From: SURF-24 sp964537965
GTDB taxonomy: Bacteria > Bacteroidota > Ignavibacteria > Ignavibacteriales > SURF-24
Direction of reading: 5' to 3'
Assembly: GCA_964537965.1 (NCBI GenBank)
Contig: CAZIDB010000185.1
Coordinates: 1 to 9,645, forward strand
Length of the DNA stretch: 9,645 bases
Shown piece after piece: positions 1 through 6,882 of the stretch. Under the pieces are notes generated by a model. That model was not told the origin of the DNA. It worked only from the letters and a program-made list of their open reading frames with translations, and ran no database searches. A program made the translations under genes and the position numbers. Each line of letters begins with the position of its first letter. The first letter of the stretch is position 1.

Positions 1-38
1 AAAAAGAAGGACGGCATAGGACTAATACTATACCGTCC
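1..38 (-). terminator. Intrinsic terminator closing the phospholipase-like operon
   Basis: Read on the minus strand, GGACGG-T-ATAG (38-28) pairs with CTAT-G-CCGTCC (19-9). This gives an 11-bp stem with one U-G wobble and an 8-nt loop, followed directly by TTCTTTTT at 8-1. It sits about 70 nt after the TAG stop at 105-107. A GC-rich stem plus a U tail is the classic rho-independent form, and the orientation matches the upstream genes. Confidence 0.85.
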
Positions 39-104
39 AAGAAAGATATGCAGCGAATTAACAATCAAACAAAACAACTAAAATATAAAAACCAGGAACT
101 AATT

Positions 105-3100
105 CTATTCTTTTGAGAAATATGCACTCACCGTTGCTTCATTTCCATCATAAGAGATTAAAGTAAGATTTTTACTTGGATCAGAGTCATCTTTATATGA
201 ATATTTAAAGTCAGTAAGATTATTTTTCAAAAAGCAATAATTTCCAATATCATCAATAGGTACATAATGTACTATAAAGTGATTTTGTGCATCATCCCAT
301 TCATATAGAGTTATGTTTTCAACGGAAAATGAAATTGTTGTAGTATTGCCATATGTAGTATTAGGATATACAACATATACTTCTTCATATTTAAGTTGTG
401 TAATAGTCCTTCCATCAGTTGAAATTGTACCATCAATTTTACAAGTGTAAATATCTCCGGGAGTCTCATATTTAAAATCAATATGAATTTTATTACCCGA
501 TATGGTATGTTCCGGTTCCCCTCTAATAGATGCTCCAACCTGAGCAGTCTGGTTAGTGCCTGAACCATTTTGTAATACAACATTTACATGTTCAAACCAA
601 CACTTAAATCTGTTTGTTTGAATAAGATAATCCCAAAGGTTAACTATGCTTACATCAATTCCATTGCTTTTCTGTCCATTCATTTCAACCTCTACTTTAC
701 CTGAAGTTGCGCCGACAGGGACATATGCACTTATTTTATATTCGCTCCATGTTTTATAATCTGTAGCTGGCACACCGTTAAATAATACCTTACAATTTGA
801 ACATATTTCCGAACCAAAATTTTTCCCGATAATATCAATCATATCACCTGAAATTAGTATTTTATCTCTATGACGAACATTAGTATAATTGATAAAATCT
901 ATAATTGGAACAAGAGAACTTTGAATATTATATGCATACTGATTGCTTTGTAATTCATTTACACGAACAACTATATATCCTGATACTGCACCGGCTGGTA
1001 TTTTTAAAGTTATTGATGTATTTGTCCATGAAGATATTTCACTTGCCTTAACAGCATTAAAATAAACTTCGCCTTTAGTTTGATCACTGCCGAAAAATTG
1101 TCCTATAATAGTTATAACATCGCCCACTTTAGCAGATGCAGGATTAACCGAAGTAATTTGTGGACCCAAAACCTGAAAGCTTATTTTATTACTTGTTTCA
1201 CCTTTTACTTTTACAACAACATCACCGGAAGTGGCATTATCTGGTACTTTAACTTCAATCTTAATATCACTCCAGATCGTAATGTCTGTACAAGGAGTGC
1301 CATTGAATTCAACAGAACCGTCAGATTTTGAATTGCCGAATTTATACCCCAATATTGTAACCTCATCACCAATACTGCCGGATGTTTTTGACAGACTTGT
1401 AATTATCGGAGGTATACCAAAATAGAGCTCGTTACTGTAATCCTGGTTAACTTTTATTTTAAGATTCCCGGAAACTGCCAGTTCAGGTACGTCTACTTTT
1501 ATCTGGTTATCCGACCAGGAAATAATACTCTGATTATAAACAATTGCACCTGCAAAATGAACCTCACCTTTGGTTTTATCCGTCCCGAAATTAGTACCTG
1601 AAATTGTAATCCGATCACCGGTATTTCCTCTTGTCGGATATAATGATGTTAAAACAGGACCTGTGCTTGAAAGTTTTTTTGAATCGGATTTTAGTACAAT
1701 TCCACCGAACTCAATTTTAGTAACAGCAAGATCATCTTTCTTTAGATTCTGTATTTTTCCATTCAGCTTAAACTCGAATTTATTTTTAGTTGCTTCCGCT
1801 GTTATTTTAGTATCTGTATCGTTTATGAATAAACTAACCGGACCATTATAAGTATTATTTAAATCAAACAAACCGGAGTATTCATCATTATAAGACGGAA
1901 TTGTATATGCTACCTGGCCTCTAATTACTCCACCGCTATCTGTCTTTGCTTCAGTTAATTCGACTTTTAACGAAGGTACAAATAGTCTAATAACATTTGC
2001 ACCAGCCTCAGCAATATTTGGATAAAGAGCTGATGCAATACTTTTTACACACTCATAATCCAAGTAAGGTCTACCTCTTACTGAATCTTTTCCAAAAATA
2101 AATTCATAAGGAATTGGCACTTTATCTTTACACATTTTCACAATAATGCCATCATAATTTTTATAATATGTATATTCCACTTTATTATAATCTGCTTCCG
2201 TTACTTGAGGACTTGGATACGGATTATCGGGTCGTACAAATGGTTTAATCCTGTCTGTATAGATTGTTTGTCCAGAAAAGAAGTTTTCATTTGTAAACCG
2301 CGCCATTTTATCAAAAATATCTTCGAATTTTTCCAAAGAACTTATCTCATTGACAAAATTTCTGTTAGGTGGATTTATATTCCAAAGAGTGTAAACATCA
2401 AGCTTCTTACATATTTCTTCATAGGTATCCGGATCGCCTATTGCTTTCCAGTATAATAAATGATCCGGTATAAAAGGAGAAATTGGAGAAACAGGAATAT
2501 AAAAATTCGGAGGGTGACTGTCATTTCTAACATGTGGAGTACAGCCCATATCGCACACAAGATGCAATACCTGTCCAAGACATCTGTAAGCTTGTGCCAT
2601 TAATCTTTTTCGTTTGTCGGCATCTTTTTCCTTTAGTGCTTCAATAATAAACTTTTTCCCGTTTTTCCAATTATATTGATGATCAGGATCGGATTTTGCC
2701 CAGGTAAGCGCATCTCTTGAATTATATTCTTTAAGCGCATTTAATCCTGGTGTTGACTCAAGTATACCAGAACAATCAGTCAAATATTTTTTTCCATTAT
2801 CAATTCCCAGTGGATCATAAAAATGGCAAATTGATGCTGGTCCCCAAGGTTCATCTTCCATCCATCCACCTTCAGAAACCCATTTCATTGGCGTAAAAGT
2901 CTCATCTACTTCGTCACTGGCAGAATACCATAAATAAAAGTCTTTATTAATTGCCGGACCAGTTAAACTCGGTTGTTCTGTGTTATTCCAATTGAAAGAA
3001 TAATTTTTAAATTTTTCACTGTTTGATAAAGCGCCTGTTGATACTTTTTCTAAAAACTTAAGAACAATTACCTCATTTAAAAAAGGATGGGTTTCTTTAT

Positions 3101-3176
3101 GACCGTATCCCATAAAAAGTATTGCACATACAATATACAATACAAATCCTGCAGCAATGTTTATTATCTTTTTCAT
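105..3176 (-). CDS. Exported zinc-dependent phospholipase C / S1-P1-like protein with four IPT/TIG domains
   Basis: Predicted extracellular hydrolase of the zinc phospholipase C / S1-P1 nuclease fold; substrate (phospholipid or nucleic acid) unknown. Residues 1-25 are a hydrophobic signal or anchor with no lipobox. Fold signatures seen: T-H30-P, S-A-S-D88, G-G-W-M-E-D followed by H118-F-Y-D-P, and H205-x3-D209-x5-H215, with the spacing of zinc ligands in Bacillus cereus phospholipase C. The last ligand pair of that enzyme (H-x3-E) is not evident: H239 is followed by W243. The domain ends near residue 400. Then come an Ig-like beta region (about 401-500), four IPT/TIG domains (about 506-587, 588-669, 671-750, 756-845) and a C-terminal module (about 850-1023) shared with the papain-like lipoprotein at 3817-6465. 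The ATG has AGGAG six nt upstream, overlapping the stop of the preceding gene, so the two are probably translationally coupled. The exported fold is well supported; activity is inferred. Confidence 0.85.
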   Translation of the reverse strand: MKKIINIAAGFVLYIVCAILFMGYGHKETHPFLNEVIVLKFLEKVSTGALSNSEKFKNYSFNWNNTEQPSLTGPAINKDFYLWYSASDEVDETFTPMKWVSEGGWMEDEPWGPASICHFYDPLGIDNGKKYLTDCSGILESTPGLNALKEYNSRDALTWAKSDPDHQYNWKNGKKFIIEALKEKDADKRKRLMAQAYRCLGQVLHLVCDMGCTPHVRNDSHPPNFYIPVSPISPFIPDHLLYWKAIGDPDTYEEICKKLDVYTLWNINPPNRNFVNEISSLEKFEDIFDKMARFTNENFFSGQTIYTDRIKPFVRPDNPYPSPQVTEADYNKVEYTYYKNYDGIIVKMCKDKVPIPYEFIFGKDSVRGRPYLDYECVKSIASALYPNIAEAGANVIRLFVPSLKVELTEAKTDSGGVIRGQVAYTIPSYNDEYSGLFDLNNTYNGPVSLFINDTDTKITAEATKNKFEFKLNGKIQNLKKDDLAVTKIEFGGIVLKSDSKKLSSTGPVLTSLYPTRGNTGDRITISGTNFGTDKTKGEVHFAGAIVYNQSIISWSDNQIKVDVPELAVSGNLKIKVNQDYSNELYFGIPPIITSLSKTSGSIGDEVTILGYKFGNSKSDGSVEFNGTPCTDITIWSDIKIEVKVPDNATSGDVVVKVKGETSNKISFQVLGPQITSVNPASAKVGDVITIIGQFFGSDQTKGEVYFNAVKASEISSWTNTSITLKIPAGAVSGYIVVRVNELQSNQYAYNIQSSLVPIIDFINYTNVRHRDKILISGDMIDIIGKNFGSEICSNCKVLFNGVPATDYKTWSEYKISAYVPVGATSGKVEVEMNGQKSNGIDVSIVNLWDYLIQTNRFKCWFEHVNVVLQNGSGTNQTAQVGASIRGEPEHTISGNKIHIDFKYETPGDIYTCKIDGTISTDGRTITQLKYEEVYVVYPNTTYGNTTTISFSVENITLYEWDDAQNHFIVHYVPIDDIGNYCFLKNNLTDFKYSYKDDSDPSKNLTLISYDGNEATVSAYFSKE

Positions 3177-3182
3177 CTTGTT

Positions 3183-3188
3183 CTCCTA
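3183..3188 (-). promoter_or_regulatory. Shine-Dalgarno overlapping the upstream stop codon
   Basis: On the minus strand the TAG stop of the small lipoprotein gene (3188-3186) runs into AGGAG (3187-3183), which lies six nt before the ATG at 3176. Only 9 nt separate the two reading frames. A ribosome terminating on the first gene sits on the ribosome binding site of the second. This fixes the start of the large gene and points to a two-gene operon with coupled translation. Confidence 0.8.
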
Positions 3189-3629
3189 TAGTCTCATAAG
3201 TTTCCAAACTTCATTATCCTGACGTGCAAGCGCTATTGTAAATTTAATTCCATCCATTGTATAGCTATACTCTGCATACATATCCGAATAGACATCCAGT
3301 TCTCTTGACTCTAACGCTTTTCCTAACTGAATCAATTCATTCTTATTCACCTTTGTTAGTCCATCACCAATAACCACTTTTGCATTATCTGTAAGTATAT
3401 TATTAATCTGTTGTGGATCGCCTGACAGAAATGCCGCCTCAACTGCTTCAGCACCTTCATTAATTTTTGTAACATCCACATTATTGTTATTGTTATTATC
3501 AGGACCAACGGGACTGCTGCTATCCTTACTACAACTACCTGAAATATGAATTAAAAAAGCGAAGGACAAACCAATTACGAAGTATCTGAGTAAGAATATT
3601 TTTCTGATGTGCAAGTTTAACGCTTTCAT
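3186..3629 (-). CDS. Small lipoprotein with probable NTF2-like C-terminal domain
   Basis: A 147-residue protein of unknown function. The N-terminus has a basic start, a hydrophobic stretch (about 11-29) and a relaxed lipobox I-S-G-S-C33. It continues with a K-D-S-S-S-P-V-G-P-D and poly-Asn linker (35-50), almost the same as that of the 882-residue lipoprotein at 3817-6465. The K-D after the Cys resembles the surface lipoprotein export signal described in Bacteroidetes. Residues about 58-147 have the look of a small alpha/beta NTF2-like domain (A-F-L-S-G-D helix start, Glu-rich middle, V-W-K-L terminal strand); this is inference from pattern only. AAGGAG lies seven nt before the ATG. It is the first gene of an operon with the phospholipase-like gene 9 nt downstream, so it may be a partner or accessory of that enzyme. 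A copy of the 23-bp palindromic element lies 51 bp upstream. Confidence 0.8.
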   Translation of the reverse strand: MKALNLHIRKIFLLRYFVIGLSFAFLIHISGSCSKDSSSPVGPDNNNNNNVDVTKINEGAEAVEAAFLSGDPQQINNILTDNAKVVIGDGLTKVNKNELIQLGKALESRELDVYSDMYAEYSYTMDGIKFTIALARQDNEVWKLMRL

Positions 3630-3680
3630 ATAAGTCTCCTTATAAACTTGTTGTTAATTTTTAATAATTATTTTAAAGAT

Positions 3681-3703
3681 TCAATAACGCATTTGCGTCA
3701 TTT
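3681..3703 (-). promoter_or_regulatory. Palindromic operator-like element, copy 1
   Basis: Core ATAACGCATTTGCGTCAT at 3684-3701 on the plus strand. It has 8-bp arms with one mismatched pair around a central TT. A 24-bp block here (3680-3703) is identical to 6711-6734. It lies between the terminator of the papain-like gene and the start of the small lipoprotein gene, with its inner edge 54 bp from that ATG. A TTG (minus strand, 3683-3681) lies at its edge, as in the other copies, but no good TAnnTTTG box follows at 20 bp here. Confidence 0.65.
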
Positions 3704-3735
3704 CTAAAAGATGGCACAGGAAAGAACCTGTGCCA
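3704..3735 (-). terminator. Intrinsic terminator after the papain-like lipoprotein gene
   Basis: Perfect 9-bp stem TGGCACAGG / CCTGTGCCA (3735-3727 with 3720-3712) with a 6-nt loop. Read on the minus strand it is followed by TCTTTTAG. It lies 82 nt past the TGA at 3817 and directly abuts palindrome copy 1, so the small lipoprotein operon downstream is separated from the papain-like gene and needs its own promoter. Confidence 0.8.
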
Positions 3736-3816
3736 CCGGAGACAGATATATAGAAAACCTGTTTCAATAAAACTTTAGGTCATAATCTCGTTTCAATAAT
3801 TTTAACATTACTAATC

Positions 3817-6465
3817 TCATTCTTTTTCAAACCAGATTGGAAAATTCGAGTAGGATGTTTCGCCATTTTTAAGCGCAACGCTTTTTACCTGGAAATCACC
3901 TCCAGATGATGTATGAATAACTCCTGTCGCATCAAAACTAGAAACAAGTTCTTCTTTCTCAATTAAATACATCGGTACAGGAAAATGCTTGGTGGTTGGA
4001 TAACTAAATACATTTACATAATTATCATGATATGATTGATAAAGGCTGATCCTGCCCCCTTGCTTTAACTGCAAGACAACATTACTTCCGTTTGATTCAC
4101 TGTGTTCAAGTTTACAAGATGTAATGTACAAACCGTCACTGGATATTGTACCTGTAATTTTACTTGTTGTACCGGAGTTAGTATATGTTGCGCTGAAAGT
4201 AGTTCCCTGCCATGTAAATGGAACATAAGACATATCTGAACTAGGCCAAATACCAAGTAAAGAACTTGTTCCTCCATTTTCGCAATTCAACAAGATTGAA
4301 TACTTGTACCTTACAACGTTAGCCGTTTTTATTGAATCTATTGGTATACCGAAATAATAACTGTATGGATCGCTTTCCACTCCATTGTAGACTACTTTTA
4401 CTTTTCCCATTCCTGTTGCTGTACTTTGAGGTACGTTCAACACAACCTGATCTCCTGACCAGTTATTATTATTTGGATCAACACGCTGATCATTTATTTT
4501 GAAATAACTGTTTGCGGGCGGTGTTTGCTTTGCCCATGTTCCTTTTACTTGAATTGTTAATCCGGGAAGGCTTGAGACCGGATAGACTGAAGTTATTGCC
4601 ACCTTTGTATCGGATTGGATATTAGCTATAGCATATGCTTCGGCAATTAAATTATTTGAACCATCATATAGTTTAGTGTGAACATTAAAACTTCCTTCAG
4701 ACATAAAAGTATGTTTTACAGTGCTGTCATTATTTACTGTTGATTCTGATGTCCCATCGCCGAAATTCCAGACTAATTTAAATGGGTTTGGTTTCATGCC
4801 TTTCATCTTTGCTGTAAGCGTAACCTCAACATTCTTTTTGGAGACTATCGGATCAGGATTAATCTTTAAGAAGTAGCAATAGACACTAACCCATTTAAAA
4901 TCCATATATCCCCAACCAGACTTATCATAATTATAGCCATAGGGATTTATACATAATTTATTTAATCCGGGTTTCAGATGTACACTTAATAATCCTAATT
5001 TTTCATCTGTTGTGTCGGAAATTTTATTACCTTTATCATCAAATACCATTACATATAGATATTTATCCGTTCCGTTTATACCACCTGCAGCGCCTGTACT
5101 TTTACAAAATATTTTTAATGTATCTTCTTCATAAATCATATTATCCTGAACAGGCAATGCAGATGCTCCATCCTTGAACATTAAATCATAAGTGGGAAAA
5201 ATGTCATCACCAATAGTCTTATTCTCAAATTCTTTCCAACGTTGAGCGATTTTTTCATATGAGAATAAGGAAGACTTAGCAACATAGTTTATTTCTGGAA
5301 AATAAACAGTAGGAGTATTTACATTGAATTTTGATTCATAAGGAACAAATTTTCCATCGGTACCTAAAGTAATAAAATGTGAATATTGTGAAGGAAAATT
5401 CGGATCTGCAATTGATAATACTCTTGAATCCGCTTTATAGACAATCATTGCATGCCCTCCTGAATCGTTCCAAATTTCTGTCAGCTGTGGCATTTTAGTA
5501 AGATGAATTGAATATGCAAATGCAAGATAATGCAGACTATCCCGGTTAAATCGCAAGGTAACCAATTTATTAAATTCTGAAAGCCAGGCATTTCGTGTTT
5601 GAGTTACCTGGTCCTTCCATACTGTAGAAGCAAATCTATAACCGAATGGATTATCCTGCCAAAAGCTTCCGGGAATTGTCTCATAACGTCCATATAATTG
5701 TGGTGCGTTATTCCCTTTTTTTTGAACCTCATAATACCACATTGCAGTCATACTTTGTCCGGTACAATGACCCCTTGGTGCCACATAAGAACCTGCATTA
5801 ACAAATTCCCAATCATCTATTCCAGGTCTGAATCCGGAATCCTGCAGCTCAAAAAGTTTTGATACCTGGATTGTCGTTACTACAATATCAACAAATGTTT
5901 CGAGAGTTCCTGTCTTGCCTAATATTTTCCCTAACTTTGTACCATTGTTTAAATATTCTCCTGAAAGATGTCTTGTTGCCAGAACAATCTCGTTATTATT
6001 AATTGCAATTACAGGTATACCTTCAAGTTTTCCTGATTCTTTATCATAGTAAAAACCCATTGCAAATTGCCCATTAGGAATCGTAGCCGGTATTTTTAAT
6101 GTCATCACTGAATCGGCATAACCACCACCGTAATCAATTCGTATTAATGGAGTGACAGGATTAAAGTCTTCTCCAAACTGATGATTTTTAATATCTGCAT
6201 AACTTATTTTAAAAGCTTTTGTTTGCGTAAAAGCATTGGTCGGAATAATTATTTCCATGCCGTCAAGTTTATCACCTGGTTTATTGATTTTAATCGTTCC
6301 GCCAGAAGAACCAATGGTTTGAGTTGTTAATTCTACTGTTGAACCAACAGAGATTTTACCACTGTTATTATTATCATCCGGTGAGACCGGATTGCTGCTA
6401 TCCTTTTTGCAGGAAGTGAAAAGAAGAAGAACAGAGACCGTCAAAATGAGTTGTAACTTTTTCAT
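3817..6465 (-). CDS. Surface lipoprotein with papain-like cysteine peptidase, PKD and IPT/TIG domains
   Basis: Predicted cell-surface cysteine peptidase. The signal peptide ends in the lipobox L-F-T-S-C19, followed by K-K-D-S-S and an Asn-rich linker. A beta domain (about 40-172, ZU5-like in appearance) ends in H-L-S-G-E-Y. Residues about 215-390 carry G-H-C234-T-G-Q-S at a helix start, G-G-H338-A-M-I-V-Y and I-A-D354-P-N, which is the Cys/His/Asp order of papain-like (C39/transglutaminase-type) folds. Further on are an Ig-like region (about 440-540), a PKD domain (about 545-617, W-N-F-G-D-G), an IPT/TIG domain (about 622-706) and a C-terminal module (about 715-882) homologous to that of the phospholipase-like protein. 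The ATG follows GGGTGA at close spacing, and that site can be paired with an upstream leader segment. It is a single-gene unit with its own candidate promoter and terminator. The lipoprotein and PKD calls are firm; the peptidase call is motif-based and the substrate is unknown. Confidence 0.85.
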   Translation of the reverse strand: MKKLQLILTVSVLLLFTSCKKDSSNPVSPDDNNNSGKISVGSTVELTTQTIGSSGGTIKINKPGDKLDGMEIIIPTNAFTQTKAFKISYADIKNHQFGEDFNPVTPLIRIDYGGGYADSVMTLKIPATIPNGQFAMGFYYDKESGKLEGIPVIAINNNEIVLATRHLSGEYLNNGTKLGKILGKTGTLETFVDIVVTTIQVSKLFELQDSGFRPGIDDWEFVNAGSYVAPRGHCTGQSMTAMWYYEVQKKGNNAPQLYGRYETIPGSFWQDNPFGYRFASTVWKDQVTQTRNAWLSEFNKLVTLRFNRDSLHYLAFAYSIHLTKMPQLTEIWNDSGGHAMIVYKADSRVLSIADPNFPSQYSHFITLGTDGKFVPYESKFNVNTPTVYFPEINYVAKSSLFSYEKIAQRWKEFENKTIGDDIFPTYDLMFKDGASALPVQDNMIYEEDTLKIFCKSTGAAGGINGTDKYLYVMVFDDKGNKISDTTDEKLGLLSVHLKPGLNKLCINPYGYNYDKSGWGYMDFKWVSVYCYFLKINPDPIVSKKNVEVTLTAKMKGMKPNPFKLVWNFGDGTSESTVNNDSTVKHTFMSEGSFNVHTKLYDGSNNLIAEAYAIANIQSDTKVAITSVYPVSSLPGLTIQVKGTWAKQTPPANSYFKINDQRVDPNNNNWSGDQVVLNVPQSTATGMGKVKVVYNGVESDPYSYYFGIPIDSIKTANVVRYKYSILLNCENGGTSSLLGIWPSSDMSYVPFTWQGTTFSATYTNSGTTSKITGTISSDGLYITSCKLEHSESNGSNVVLQLKQGGRISLYQSYHDNYVNVFSYPTTKHFPVPMYLIEKEELVSSFDATGVIHTSSGGDFQVKSVALKNGETSYSNFPIWFEKE

Positions 6466-6640
6466 AATTCACCCGATAAATTTTCATTTAGTATTAGTCA
6501 GTTAATTATCAACTTAGATGATACAATAAATCATCTCAGATATTTTTTGTTATGTAATTGCTTTTATGATTGGAAAATTTATTTTCATAATGCACATCTA
6601 ATGTATTGCATTATTGCAAATTTTTATCGGGGAATTATAA
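6464..6640 (-). promoter_or_regulatory. Leader RNA able to sequester the ribosome binding site and AUG
   Basis: In the minus-strand transcript, ATAATTCCCCGATAAA (from 6638-6623) is complementary to TTTATCGGG-T-GAATTAT (6480-6464). That is 16 base pairs with a single bulged U, extendable by one wobble and one pair so that it covers the whole AUG. The 3' arm contains the ribosome binding site GGGTGA and the start codon of the papain-like gene. The 142-nt loop holds a 7-bp hairpin (AGATGAT/ATCATCT, 6516-6536) and a small inverted repeat TTGCA-N4-TGCAA (6606-6619). The same geometry could also be read as 16-bp terminal inverted repeats of a small element of about 175 bp, but I see no target duplication. 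Confidence 0.55.
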
Positions 6641-6684
6641 CAACTACAAAATAGTCTTCAAACTAATTAACCAATTTTATGATG

Positions 6685-6715
6685 TAAAAATATTTTTGAA
6701 TGACTGATTTTTCAA
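6685..6715 (-). promoter_or_regulatory. Candidate Bacteroidota-type promoter of the papain-like gene
   Basis: On the minus strand TTG (6715-6713), at the edge of palindrome copy 2, is followed after exactly 20 nt by TATTTTTA (6692-6685). This matches five of the six defined bases of the TAnnTTTG box used with the Bacteroidota primary sigma factor. A start near 6680 would give a leader of about 215 nt containing both arms of the RBS-sequestering structure. Confidence 0.45.
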
Positions 6716-6734
6716 TAACGCATTTGCGTCATTT
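6712..6734 (-). promoter_or_regulatory. Palindromic operator-like element, copy 2
   Basis: Core ATAACGCATTTGCGTCAT at 6715-6732 on the plus strand. It is identical to copy 1 over 24 bp (6711-6734), while the flanks differ. It overlaps the -33 TTG of the candidate promoter of the papain-like lipoprotein gene and lies 249 bp before that gene's ATG. Confidence 0.65.
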
Positions 6735-6754
6735 TATTAATGAAAATGGAAATG

Positions 6755-6788
6755 CTGCTCAAACAAGACAATCTTTTTGATTAAGCAG
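6755..6788 (-). terminator. Terminator-like hairpin after the caspase-like gene
   Basis: On the minus strand CTGCTTAATCAA (6788-6777) pairs with TTGTTTGAGCAG (6766-6755). Eleven of twelve positions pair if one U-G wobble is allowed, with one U-U mismatch and a 10-nt loop. The tail is C/T-rich (CATTTCCATTTTC) rather than a pure T run. It lies about 95 nt after the TAA at 6885-6883, in the right orientation and place to end that transcript. Confidence 0.5.
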
Positions 6789-6809
6789 AACTACTCCTAT
6801 CAAAGAAAG

Positions 6810-6842
6810 CGATAAGGTGATTTTATCACTCTCGTTTTTTTT
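6810..6842 (+). terminator. Hairpin with T8 tail, plus-oriented or bidirectional terminator
   Basis: On the plus strand CGA (6810-6812) and G-GTGAT (6816-6821) pair with ATCAC-T (6825-6830) and TCG (6832-6834) around a TTT loop, followed by eight T residues (6835-6842). The best U tail is on the plus strand although no plus-strand gene precedes it. On the minus strand the hairpin is followed by the weaker GCTTTCTTT, so it may act in both directions and add to termination of the caspase-like gene. Confidence 0.4.
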
Positions 6843-6882
6843 ACTCGTTGTGGACTATCTTCAATTTTTCTTCTACTAATAT

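Larger units (their letters stand above)
6466..6882. other. 417-bp intergenic region without a gene
   Basis: No credible coding frame in either direction. From high to low coordinates it holds a plus-oriented or bidirectional hairpin (6810-6842), a minus-oriented terminator-like hairpin (6755-6788), palindrome copy 2 (6712-6734), a candidate promoter (6685-6715) and a long structured leader (6464-6640). It is by far the longest untranslated stretch in the window. Confidence 0.75.

Noticed and set aside
105..200. A type IX secretion C-terminal sorting signal on the 1023- and 882-residue proteins.
   Set aside because: The last 80 residues lack the usual Pro-x-Gly-x-Tyr and terminal Lys pattern. 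Both end in F-x-K-E within a different shared module.
311..583. Minus-strand open frames in other phases within the C-terminal modules (311-583 and 4065-4277).
   Set aside because: Shifted readings of the shared C-terminal module. The proteins are low in complexity, and the main frames carry the conserved domain.
1080..1331. Plus-strand open frames inside the large genes (also at 1231-1425, 1570-1851, 2205-2456, 8074-8325).
   Set aside because: They lie opposite well-supported coding frames, show no recognisable domains and have no convincing ribosome binding sites. The apparent frames come from the repetitive IPT/TIG coding sequence.
3761..3799. GTTTCAATAA occurs twice (3761-3770 and 3790-3799), resembling the GTTTCAAT end of many CRISPR repeats.
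   Set aside because: Only two 10-bp copies with a 29-bp period, no longer shared repeat and no spacer-sized interval. It is chance in an AT-rich trailer.
6550..6597. A 15-codon minus-strand frame (ATG at 6597, TAA at 6552-6550) in the leader of the papain-like gene, a possible leader peptide.
   Set aside because: No Shine-Dalgarno sequence and no residue bias that would suggest attenuation. Too short to separate from chance.
6464..6639. A miniature inverted-repeat transposable element bounded by the 16-bp inverted repeats.
   Set aside because: No target-site duplication at the ends, one end would include the start codon of a gene, and no second copy in the window. RBS masking explains the placement better, though a genome search for further copies could revive the idea.
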